Assembly (NCBI GenBank): GCA_027443745.1
Contig: DAIAZB010000318.1
Coordinates: forward strand, 1-14,232
Reading direction: 5' to 3'
Length of the DNA: 14,232 nucleotides
From: Thiomonas sp.
GTDB lineage: Bacteria > Pseudomonadota > Gammaproteobacteria > Burkholderiales > Burkholderiaceae
The notes below the pieces were generated by a model, which made no database searches, was not told the origin of the DNA, and saw only the letters and a list, made by a program, of their open reading frames with translations. The translations under genes were made by a program, and so were the position numbers. This document shows, in pieces, positions 1-4,732 of the stretch (its first letter is position 1; every line of letters starts with the position of its first letter).

Positions 1-417
1 AAAATCGCGAGCACCTTGATCGGTGCCCTCATAGAGGATGGCAGGCGGGTGGTTCCGGCCGCCTTCGACACGCTGATGGATGGGCGGCATACGGTGGTGG
101 GCATCACCGTGGGCACGCTGACCGGGCCGCGCATCGAGGACGTGCGTTGCAGCGCGACCGGGCTGCTGGTCATCCGCGCCATGGGTGAGCACGCGGCGCG
201 CAATGGATGGAATGCGCCGCTGGGCGTGTTCGGCGTAAGCCGGCGCACTGGCGTGGCTGAGCGGATTGCGCACGTCCTGCGCGGCGCGCCAGAGCACGCT
301 GGGGTGTTGCTGGTCTGTGCGGACGGGGAGATTTACGACGCCGCGTTCAGGGCTCTGAACGTGGACGAACACGCCGTGCCAGGGTCCGGTACGGAGAATC
401 TTCAGTAGCTTGCTCAT
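1..417 (-). CDS. Hypothetical protein, last visible gene of the leftward early operon (3' end cut by window edge)
   Basis: The start is ATG at 417, overlapping the stop of the upstream small membrane protein gene (ATGA), with a good Shine-Dalgarno (GGGAGG) about 8 bases before it. The frame stays open to the window edge (at least 139 codons). The first 15 or so residues (MSKLLKILRTGPWHG) look natural; the rest is rich in His, Arg, Pro and Gln and I recognise no family. An opposite-strand frame ending at 408 is also open and has a more ordinary amino-acid composition, so strand choice rests on the ribosome site and the run of coupled overlaps. It could also be a shorter or frameshifted gene. 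Function unknown. Confidence 0.4.
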   Translation of the reverse strand, partial: MSKLLKILRTGPWHGVFVHVQSPERGVVNLPVRTDQQHPSVLWRAAQDVRNPLSHASAPAYAEHAQRRIPSIARRVLTHGADDQQPGRAATHVLDARPGQRAHGDAHHRMPPIHQRVEGGRNHPPAILYEGTDQGARDF

Positions 418-575
418 GCGAAAACCTCCCAGAGGATGAAGGCTAGGAAGACCAAATAGGCCAGCCAGAACCAGCCGGCCATGCTCAAGGGGCCGAAGCC
501 GGTGGGGTCGCGGGCTTCGTCGTCGGCGCAGGAGCCGTCGCAATGGCGGCCCTGGTTGCGGCGCATGTGGCACAT
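414..575 (-). CDS. Small single-pass membrane protein
   Basis: This 53-residue protein starts at ATG 575, 10 bases after the stop of the upstream gene, and its TGA overlaps the next ATG. The N-terminal half is polar and contains a Cys/His-rich stretch (HCDGSC near residues 15-20). The last ~22 residues, beginning MAGWFWLAYLVF, are a hydrophobic helix that ends almost at the C-terminus, so a tail-anchored inner-membrane protein with a cytoplasmic N-terminus is likely. An internal ATG at the start of that helix could give a membrane-only peptide. The coupled position places it in the PL-type early operon. No family is recognised; short membrane proteins in this position may act on host functions, but that is inference. 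Confidence 0.55.
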   Translation of the reverse strand: MCHMRRNQGRHCDGSCADDEARDPTGFGPLSMAGWFWLAYLVFLAFILWEVFA

Positions 576-585
576 GGCGGCGATC

Positions 586-828
586 TCAGGCGCGACAGGC
601 CGCGCGGTGCCTGCGCACGTTGCGGGCCTTGCGCGCCGCGCGCTTGCAGGCGGAAATGCCGGTGGGCCGGTGTGCACGCTTGCCGCCGTGGCCGCGCGAG
701 GTGTAGGCGCCATAGGCGTTTTGCATCATGGACGCCCCGAGCGTGCTGGAGCCGTGCACGTAGCGAATGGACGCCATCTCCGCCATGACGGCGAGGATGC
801 GGCGGAAGGGCTGGCCTGGCGCGCTCAT
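586..828 (-). CDS. Hypothetical small basic phage protein
   Basis: This 80-residue protein has its ATG at 828 overlapping the TGA of the preceding gene, so translation is probably coupled; no strong Shine-Dalgarno is visible. The N-terminal half is mixed (MSAPGQPFRRILAVM), the middle is rich in small and aromatic residues, and the C-terminal third is strongly basic with many Arg, Lys and His, suggesting nucleic-acid contact. The Cys/His residues near the end (SACKRAARK, RRHRAAC) do not form a clear zinc motif. It sits in the leftward early operon. I do not recognise the family. The opposite strand is also open here, but the overlap pattern supports this strand. Confidence 0.55.
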   Translation of the reverse strand: MSAPGQPFRRILAVMAEMASIRYVHGSSTLGASMMQNAYGAYTSRGHGGKRAHRPTGISACKRAARKARNVRRHRAACRA

Positions 829-1112
829 GGCTGTTTCACGCCGGCGGCGGCCATGAACGCGGGGGTGTCGAGCAGGTCCGGCTCGAGTTGTAATCCGCCG
901 TCAACCCAGCTCTTGTAGCCCTTGTATGTTTTCAAATTTTCTGCCGATTGAACGAAGCGGCGGCAAGCTTCGGCGCGCACTTCGGATGCGAAGGCGGCAT
1001 GCGCTTCGCTGGCGTCGTCGAATTCGGCGACGTCGACGAACCGCGCCAGCGCGGCCAGCGCCAGACTCGGCAAGATGGAAAGATCGATGGGTGGGAACGT
1101 GGACTGGATCAT
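825..1112 (-). CDS. Hypothetical protein, first gene of the PL-type leftward operon
   Basis: This 95-residue protein starts at ATG 1112 with AGGAA about 8 bases upstream and a leader of about 31 bases from the predicted PL start. The N-terminus is hydrophobic (IDLSILPSLALAALARFVDV) but interrupted by charged residues, so it is more likely an amphipathic helix than a membrane span. The middle is acidic and alanine-rich and probably helical. The C-terminal part contains YKGYKSWVDGG and ends LLDTPAFMAAAGVKQP. The stop overlaps the next start (ATGA). The first position under PL suggests an immediate-early product, where lambda encodes N and recombination genes; no similarity to those is visible. 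Function unknown. Confidence 0.7.
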   Translation of the reverse strand: MIQSTFPPIDLSILPSLALAALARFVDVAEFDDASEAHAAFASEVRAEACRRFVQSAENLKTYKGYKSWVDGGLQLEPDLLDTPAFMAAAGVKQP

Positions 1113-1150
1113 GGCTGGGTTCCTGGTGTCTGATGACGCGATGTGGAACC

Positions 1151-1179
1151 AGCATAACTACAGAGTTCTCATTCGTCAA
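1151..1179 (-). promoter_or_regulatory. PL-type sigma70 promoter for the leftward early operon
   Basis: On the minus strand TTGACG (1179-1174) is followed by a 17-base spacer and TATGCT (1156-1151), close to the sigma70 consensus. The spacer carries AATGAGAACTCT, also found in the promoter in front of the cro-like gene. Predicted start is near 1144, about 31 bases before the ATG at 1112. Confidence 0.75.
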
Positions 1180-1195
1180 GAACTTCGAAGTTCTT
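1164..1195. promoter_or_regulatory. Probable left operator (OL): overlapping inverted repeats
   Basis: AAGAACTTCGAAGTTCTT at 1178-1195 is a perfect 18-base palindrome just upstream of and touching the PL -35 box. It shares a half-site with a second inverted repeat, AGTTCT-N9-AGAACT at 1164-1184, which covers the -35 box and part of the spacer. Overlapping repressor sites on an early promoter are the expected layout; which protein binds is inference. Confidence 0.6.
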
Positions 1196-1207
1196 TTTTG
1201 GGGCATG

Positions 1208-1231
1208 AAAAAACCGCTCGAAAGCGGTTTT
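1208..1231 (-). terminator. Rho-independent terminator of the repressor/zinc-ribbon operon
   Basis: Read on the minus strand, AAAACCGCT and AGCGGTTTT form a perfect 9-bp stem with a 4-base loop, ending in a run of six T. It lies about 20 bases after the stop of the zinc-ribbon gene and before PL, so it separates immunity transcription from PL. The stem is nearly symmetric and may work weakly the other way. Confidence 0.8.
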
Positions 1232-1251
1232 ATGCGGCAAGTTCTGCTCGG

Positions 1252-1767
1252 TCAGAGTTTGGTCATGAGCCGCAACAGTCTGGTTTCATCGGTCCCACGC
1301 TTGTCTCCGCAAAAAGTGTTCCAGGCATGGCGGAATGCTGTTTTGTCTTGTTCTTCGCTGATATGGGCTTTCCCGTTGGGTTCGACGACAAGCGACGCCG
1401 GAATGATGGCATTGAAGCCGTTGCGGGCGCGAACGGTCATGCAGAGTGATCCATCGTCCATCAAGAGGGCTTGCGAGAGTTGCGCGCTGGCTGGGTCGTT
1501 CAGGTTTTTGCGCCAGACACCAAGCACAAGTGAGCCCATGGCGAGGTGCATATTGCGGGCCTTTTCAGCGGCTGTTTCGACGGGTACGGGTGTGGGAACT
1601 GGTGCAGGCGCGGTTAGAAGACCGTAGATGTAGATGCCCAGTCCGGCGACGATGAAAAAAGCCAGGAATTTTGTTGTTGACTTGGTGCGAACAGCCCCGC
1701 AGTGTGGGCATTTCCCCGCTGTATCGGCAACTTTGCCGCCGCAGGTTTTGCAGGTTGCAAGGCTCAT
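1252..1767 (-). CDS. Zinc-ribbon, single-pass membrane protein with extracytoplasmic domain; rex-position gene
   Basis: This 171-residue protein starts at ATG 1767 behind a strong ribosome site (GGGGGAGG). Residues 6-23 form a zinc ribbon (C6, C9, C20, C23; CKTCGG then CPHCG). Residues ~33-51 are one membrane span, followed by a Pro/Val linker. The remaining ~110 residues should be periplasmic and include NDPASA, GSLCMTVRARNGF and TFCGD, which resembles a domain common in small envelope proteins (DPxSAxF, then GxxCxxVxAxNxFGG); the two Cys may form a disulfide. It lies 60 bases after the repressor, likely in the same lysogenic transcript, between OL and OR where lambda carries rexAB. A role in the lysogen's envelope or in exclusion of other phages is inference from position. 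Confidence 0.8.
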   Translation of the reverse strand: MSLATCKTCGGKVADTAGKCPHCGAVRTKSTTKFLAFFIVAGLGIYIYGLLTAPAPVPTPVPVETAAEKARNMHLAMGSLVLGVWRKNLNDPASAQLSQALLMDDGSLCMTVRARNGFNAIIPASLVVEPNGKAHISEEQDKTAFRHAWNTFCGDKRGTDETRLLRLMTKL

Positions 1768-1827
1768 GTTTGTTCATCCTCCCCCATCTGGTTTTTTTTC
1801 GTTCGATAGTGCTGCAAGTCGTAAATG

Positions 1828-2253
1828 TCAGCCTGATTTTTTGATTTCGCTCGCGGCGGCAAGGTCGTCGAGCGTCATGAGCACAAATCGTTTCACGGAT
1901 CGTTTTTCGGCCGCTGGGAGCCGTTGCACAAGGTTGGCGATTTCCTGGGTCGCATGGTCGAAATGCGGCTTTCTATAGGTGGCTTGTGGTTCGGCGACGA
2001 TGAGGGGCGATTGTTGATCCGGGATGAAGCCGGACAACCAGCCGAGCGGTTTGCCGAAACAGGCTTCCAGTGTGATGGCACTTTCTTCGGAGATGTTTTG
2101 CCTGGCTCCGAGCCAGCGATAGACGGCAGTCGGCTTGGTGGACGTGACGCGCGCCAGCTCGGCTGCGTTTCCGTCACATTCGTCGTCAACAAGGCGCTGC
2201 AGTCGGTTTCTTCGCGTCTCGAAAAGCTTGTTTTGTAGATCTTCTAGGGTCAT
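1828..2253 (-). CDS. Phage repressor (CI-like), HTH domain, no visible peptidase domain
   Basis: I chose ATG 2253 (MTLEDLQNK), giving 141 residues; the longer frame back to 2319 would start inside the PR -35/operator region. Residues ~29-60 form a helix-turn-helix (AAELARV turn PTAVYRWLGAR), followed by ISEESAITLEACFGKPLGWLSG, as in XRE/CI repressors. The last ~45 residues are helical and charged (ATQEIANLVQRL, AEKRSVKRFVLMTLDDL). There is no S24/LexA-type Ser-Lys region, so the protein is shorter than RecA-cleaved repressors. It reads away from PR and lies between the two operators, as expected for the lysogeny repressor. Another switch protein of HTH type is possible, but position makes the repressor role likely. 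Confidence 0.8.
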   Translation of the reverse strand: MTLEDLQNKLFETRRNRLQRLVDDECDGNAAELARVTSTKPTAVYRWLGARQNISEESAITLEACFGKPLGWLSGFIPDQQSPLIVAEPQATYRKPHFDHATQEIANLVQRLPAAEKRSVKRFVLMTLDDLAAASEIKKSG

Positions 2254-2301
2254 GACGACGAATTCCAACACTGGTGCGGTGGAACGGATAGACCCTTTGC
2301 G

Positions 2302-2328
2302 GTTCTCACGTGTTGACACAATGAGAAC
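2302..2328. promoter_or_regulatory. Probable right operator (OR)
   Basis: GTTCTCA (2302-2308) and TGAGAAC (2322-2328) form a perfect inverted repeat with a 13-base centre containing the TTGACA -35 box of PR. The inner bases are partly symmetric (TGTTGACACA). The half-sites share GAGAAC with the left operator. It also lies just upstream of the repressor gene and could control its transcription. Confidence 0.6.
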
Positions 2329-2342
2329 TCTATGGTTATGTT
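2313..2342 (+). promoter_or_regulatory. PR-type sigma70 promoter for the cro-like gene
   Basis: TTGACA (2313-2318) is followed by 18 bases and TATGTT (2337-2342), or by 17 bases and TTATGT. The spacer holds AATGAGAACTCT exactly as in PL, and with one gap the two promoters align from TTGAC through TTATG. The predicted start falls at about 2349, the A of the cro-like ATG. Confidence 0.7.
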
Positions 2343-2348
2343 TCGGGC

Positions 2349-2618
2349 ATGAATCAACTTCATGCCATCCTCATCCAGAGGCCACAAGCTGAGCGCGAGG
2401 CTATCGCCAAGCGCTGCGGAACAACGTGGCATTTCCTGCGCCGCGTGATGTATGGGCAGCTTCCGCCCAACAGCCGGCTGGCCGTGGCGCTGGAGCGCGA
2501 AACCGGCGTCAACCGCCGCGACCTGCGCCCCAGCGACTGGGGTGATATCTGGCCCGAACTGATCGATGCCGAACATCCGTGGCCGCCGGTTGCGGCGAGC
2601 GAACCCGAGGCGGCGTGA
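2349..2618 (+). CDS. Cro/YdaS-like DNA-binding regulator
   Basis: This 89-residue protein matches the small Cro/YdaS type of phage regulator. Residues ~15-55 contain a helix-turn-helix region (REAIAKRCGTTWHFLRRV, then NSRLAVALERETG). It is followed by the typical tail NRRDLRPSDWGDIWPEL. It presumably opposes the repressor at OR and OL during lytic growth. There is almost no leader: PR should start at or next to the ATG, and no Shine-Dalgarno is seen, so translation may be leaderless. The tail from IWPELIDAEHPWP onward has a diverged second copy at 2982-3056. The next gene (2627-2944) converges on it with only 8 bases between. Confidence 0.8.
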   Translation: MNQLHAILIQRPQAEREAIAKRCGTTWHFLRRVMYGQLPPNSRLAVALERETGVNRRDLRPSDWGDIWPELIDAEHPWPPVAASEPEAA

Positions 2619-2626
2619 TGGGATCG

Positions 2627-2944
2627 TCAGTGCTGTTGACCGTGCGCCGCGAACGCGGCCTCGTTGGCGAACTGCATGCGTGCTGTGGCGTCGATATTCA
2701 AAAACCGGGTCGAACACCAGCCGGCAAAAGTGTCCGGGTCGATATACGCCTTGACGACGACATGTCCATCTCGCTCGAAACGCTCTTTTCCCTTCTGCGC
2801 GGCCTCCAGCCACTTGTCGAACGTGGCGGGGAGCTTGTGGCCGTCTTTGAACAGTTTCCGCAGGCGCGCGTAATCCTCGCGCCGGTACCAGACCATGCCG
2901 ACGATCCGCACGGCGGGAGTGGCTGCACGGAAGTTTTCGTTCAT
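2627..2944 (-). CDS. Conserved-looking hypothetical protein, leftward gene embedded in the rightward early region
   Basis: I chose ATG 2944, with AAAGGA about 6 bases upstream; longer in-frame starts up to 3040 lack a ribosome site and run into the duplicated cro tail. The protein is 105 residues, soluble and charged: RIVGMVWYRREDYARLRKLFKDG, then a helical Lys/Glu-rich segment (FDKWLEAAQKGKERFERDG), then VVVKAYIDPDTFAGWC. It has the feel of a conserved phage or island protein of unknown function, possibly with an alpha/beta fold. It runs against the surrounding early genes and is flanked by two versions of the cro 3' end, which fits acquired cargo. No promoter is clear. Confidence 0.7.
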   Translation of the reverse strand: MNENFRAATPAVRIVGMVWYRREDYARLRKLFKDGHKLPATFDKWLEAAQKGKERFERDGHVVVKAYIDPDTFAGWCSTRFLNIDATARMQFANEAAFAAHGQQH

Positions 2945-2969
2945 CACGATTCCTTTGGACATTGAAATG

Positions 2970-3056
2970 ATGCACGCCCCGATATGGCTGGATCTTATCG
3001 ACGCCGAACACCCGTGGCCGCTGGTTGCGGCAGAGATCACGCATGAGGCGGCATGA
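2970..3056 (+). pseudogene. Diverged duplicate of the cro-like gene's 3' end
   Basis: In frame from 2982 this reads IWLDLIDAEHPWPLVAAE and on to EAA then stop, closely matching the cro-like C-terminus (IWPELIDAEHPWPPVAAS to EAA then stop). The DNA also matches (GCCGAACA, CCGTGGCCG, GGTTGCGGC, GAGGCGGC) with scattered differences. There is no HTH part, only a possible ATG at 2970 giving 28 codons. It is best read as the remnant of an older cro 3' end displaced when the leftward gene was inserted. The differences argue against a very recent simple duplication. Confidence 0.65.
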
Positions 3057-3057
3057 G

Positions 3058-3246
3058 ATGAAAACGCGCTGGCTTGACAGAGACAAAGAAATTGCCGCTT
3101 TCTTGGCAGCTGTAGAGGCTGGCTTTAGACCCGCGAACGCACCCAGGCCTCGAAATCGTCGATGCCGCGCAGGAAGTTCTCTGGCACGGCTTTTGGCTCG
3201 ACGCGCAGCCGCCGGGTTTCCGCAATGTCTAAGGCGGAAAGCATGA
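3058..3246 (+). CDS. Possible truncated early gene after the cro remnant
   Basis: ATG 3058 follows the remnant cro stop by one base, the tight spacing expected for a second gene of the PR operon. The first ~28 residues (MKTRWLDRDKEIAAFLAAVE) look natural and use AT-richer codons than the surroundings. After about 3125 the frame merely shadows the leftward gene 3125-3364 and becomes Arg/Ala-rich. I read it as the 5' remnant of an early gene cut by a second insertion. It could also be a chance frame. Confidence 0.3.
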   Translation: MKTRWLDRDKEIAAFLAAVEAGFRPANAPRPRNRRCRAGSSLARLLARRAAAGFPQCLRRKA

Positions 3247-3364
3247 ATTCGTCGCCGCTCATCGTGGCATCGGCAATCCTCGCAACAAGATCTCGCAGCA
3301 AGAGGATCTGCGCGAAGAGATACGCCGGATCGTTCGCCAGCGGTCCATTCGTAGGTTTGTTCAT
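3125..3364 (-). CDS. Hypothetical small helical protein, leftward
   Basis: This 79-residue protein starts at ATG 3364 with AAAGGGG about 6 bases upstream. It looks alpha-helical (AYLFAQILLLRDLVARIADAT, FMLSALDIAETRRL) and ends NFLRGIDDFEAWVRSRV, with Leu/Ile heptad-like spacing but no membrane span. No family is recognised. Like the gene at 2627-2944 it runs against the early transcript, and its end abuts a possible truncated rightward ORF, so it too may be inserted cargo. No convincing promoter was found in 3365-3552. Confidence 0.65.
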   Translation of the reverse strand: MNKPTNGPLANDPAYLFAQILLLRDLVARIADATMSGDEFMLSALDIAETRRLRVEPKAVPENFLRGIDDFEAWVRSRV

Positions 3365-3552
3365 GCGCGCCCCTTTCGGCTCGGTTGCTGTGAGAAGCCC
3401 CGATTCTCGCCGGACATGCGGCGCGCGCCCCGTTGTCTCCGTTGCCTGCCAAGGCGACTTCGCCGCTCCTTCCAGGGTGGCTTTTTCTTTTCGTCGTGTG
3501 CGATTCCATGCCTCGCATTGTTTGGCTTTGCATTGATAACCGGAGATAAGTG

Positions 3553-3828
3553 ATGAAATCAGGCGTTATCAAAAGCCCGAACCAGCTCACGCTGGAACTT
3601 GAGCCTGGGCTTGCCGAGCGTTACAGGTCGCTGCGCGAATGCGTCGCCACTGGTGTTTATCAGCGCGGACTCAAGCGGGTGGCCATCGATCTGGACGTGG
3701 CACCCAGCAACCTGTCGGTGCAATTGTCCGAAGACCCAAGCCGGAATTTCAGTGTCGACAGCCTCGAGCTGTACATCGAGAAGACCGGCGACATGACGCC
3801 CATCGAATATCTGCTGTCGCGCTTCTAA
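3553..3828 (+). CDS. CII-like phage regulatory protein (early stop)
   Basis: I chose ATG 3553, with GGAG 7 bases upstream, over the adjacent GTG at 3550. The 91-residue protein contains GLAERYRSLRECVATGVYQRG, then a helix-turn-helix-like region (KRVAIDLDVAPSNLSVQLSE) and NFSVDSLELYIEKTGDMTPIEYLLSRF. This pattern (few-residue turn, SNLS or SHLS, then a C-terminal 'TGD.TPIE.L' segment) is typical of CII/YmfL-type regulators encoded before phage replication genes. The reading frame continues in phase beyond the TAA to 3918 with coding-like sequence, so this product may be shortened by a nonsense change. It probably controls early or lysogeny genes; the binding site is unknown. Confidence 0.65.
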   Translation: MKSGVIKSPNQLTLELEPGLAERYRSLRECVATGVYQRGLKRVAIDLDVAPSNLSVQLSEDPSRNFSVDSLELYIEKTGDMTPIEYLLSRF

Positions 3829-3918
3829 GCGCCCGACAAGCGCGACGCCGCGATGCAAGAAGTCAAACGACTGCACGCGCAATTGCAGCAGGCCATGCAG
3901 CGCGCAGGTCTTGCATGA
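3829..3918 (+). pseudogene. In-frame continuation of the CII-like gene beyond its TAA
   Basis: Directly after the TAA, in the same frame, 29 sense codons read APDKRDAAMQEVKRLHAQL and on to AGLA, then TGA. The composition (charged, coiled, Gln-rich) suits a C-terminal helix of the regulator. An internal ATG (3853) could give a separate 21-residue peptide. The TGA overlaps the next possible ATG (3915), as at true gene ends in this phage. Confidence 0.4.
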
Positions 3919-4118
3919 ACCCCGCACCCCTTGGCTTTGGCTTCGCCATGCCAAAAATGCAGCGCCATGGCATCAGCGCGCAACAGCCGGTCACGGGTCC
4001 TCGCTGGCCTGGCCGAATACGGGTACGAAACGGCGCGGAAACGGAGGTGTGTGTGATTGTTGGACATAGGCAACAGTTTGGGCTTTGCATCGCGGCGAAC
4101 CTTCGGTGGTCGGCATGA
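3915..4118 (+). CDS. Possible small hypothetical protein
   Basis: This 67-codon frame has ATGA overlaps at both ends: with the CII-frame TGA at 3915 and with the ATG of the tail protein gene at 4115. It begins MNPAPLGFGFAMPKMQRHG. Its third-position GC is lower than in the neighbours, and no ribosome site or family is evident. A competing 29-codon frame lies inside it in another phase (3967-4056). The double overlap is the main support; I would accept at most one of the two. Confidence 0.3.
   Translation: MNPAPLGFGFAMPKMQRHGISAQQPVTGPRWPGRIRVRNGAETEVCVIVGHRQQFGLCIAANLRWSA
3967..4056 (+). CDS. Possible 29-residue basic peptide (alternative to the overlapping frame)
   Basis: ATG 3967 gives MASARNSRSRVLAGLAEYGY ending ETARKRRCV. 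The composition resembles a short basic helical peptide and third-position GC is closer to that of the phage genes. There is no clear ribosome site and no coupling to a neighbour. It may be a chance frame. Confidence 0.25.
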   Translation: MASARNSRSRVLAGLAEYGYETARKRRCV

Positions 4119-4732
4119 GCCTGCACATCACGGTCAAGGTTCGCGGGCTCGCCGGCGTCAAGGCCAGCCTGGCGCGGCTCGATGGAGATCTTCGTGGGCG
4201 CGCCATGGCGGCGGCCATCAACAAGACGGCGCAGAAAGCCCGCGCGGAGATCAGCCGGGCAGTGAGGCAGGAATACGCGGTGGATGTGGCCCGCGTGCGC
4301 AATGCCATCGAGCTGCGCAATGCTAGCGCGAAGCCGGACGGCAGCCTCACGGCCTGGGTCAACATCTTCGGATCGTCGAGCAAGCGCGGGCGATCGCTCA
4401 ACCTCATCCACTTCCTGGAAACGAAGGTCTCGCTGGCCGAGCGGCGCAGGCGCGCGAAAGCCGGCACGCAGCAGCAACTGCGTTTCCGCGTCAAAAAGGG
4501 CGGCCCCTTGATCACCATACCCGGAGCCTTCATCGGCAACCAGGGGCGCACGATCTTCGTGCGCATCAACCCCGACGATCCCAAGTCGCCAATCCGTCCC
4601 CTGCAGGTCATCGACATCCAGCAGATGTTCAGCTCGCGCAAGATCCGTACCCGCGTGCTGAACAAGATCAACGCCGATCTGCCCATCGAAGTGCAGCGCG
4701 CCGTGCGCATGATCTTGGCGAGGAACGCATGA
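4115..4732 (+). CDS. Minor tail protein Z-like protein (gpZ family)
   Basis: ATG 4115 (MSLHITVKVRG) is preferred over the upstream in-frame ATG at 4085. The product is 205 residues, near lambda gpZ (about 190). The N-terminus has the family look: a short beta segment, then AMAAAINKTAQKARAEISRAV, then EYAVDVARVRNAI. The middle carries KKGGPLITIPGAFIG and FVRIN; the C-terminal part is helical (VLNKINADLPIEVQRAVRMI). In lambda-type phages gpZ acts in the tail/connector end needed for DNA injection. Here it sits before the primase, its stop overlapping the primase ATG (4729), far from other structural genes. The family call is fairly good; the position is odd, so a duty other than tail assembly cannot be excluded. 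Confidence 0.7.
   Translation: MSLHITVKVRGLAGVKASLARLDGDLRGRAMAAAINKTAQKARAEISRAVRQEYAVDVARVRNAIELRNASAKPDGSLTAWVNIFGSSSKRGRSLNLIHFLETKVSLAERRRRAKAGTQQQLRFRVKKGGPLITIPGAFIGNQGRTIFVRINPDDPKSPIRPLQVIDIQQMFSSRKIRTRVLNKINADLPIEVQRAVRMILARNA

Noticed and set aside
2254..2319. Upstream GTG extension of the repressor
   Set aside because: It would begin inside the PR -35 box and operator; ATG 2253 gives the expected HTH protein.
2579..2965. Plus-strand 128-codon frame opposite the gene at 2627-2944
   Set aside because: The minus-strand frame has a clear ribosome site and natural composition; the plus frame has neither.
3365..3552. Possible promoter before the CII-like gene
   Set aside because: GATAAC-like bases occur near 3535 but no -35 box at proper spacing was found.
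2250..3590. A 446-codon minus-strand frame across the cro region
   Set aside because: It covers the real cro gene and operator DNA and shadows two leftward genes in another phase; composition is Arg-rich and unnatural.
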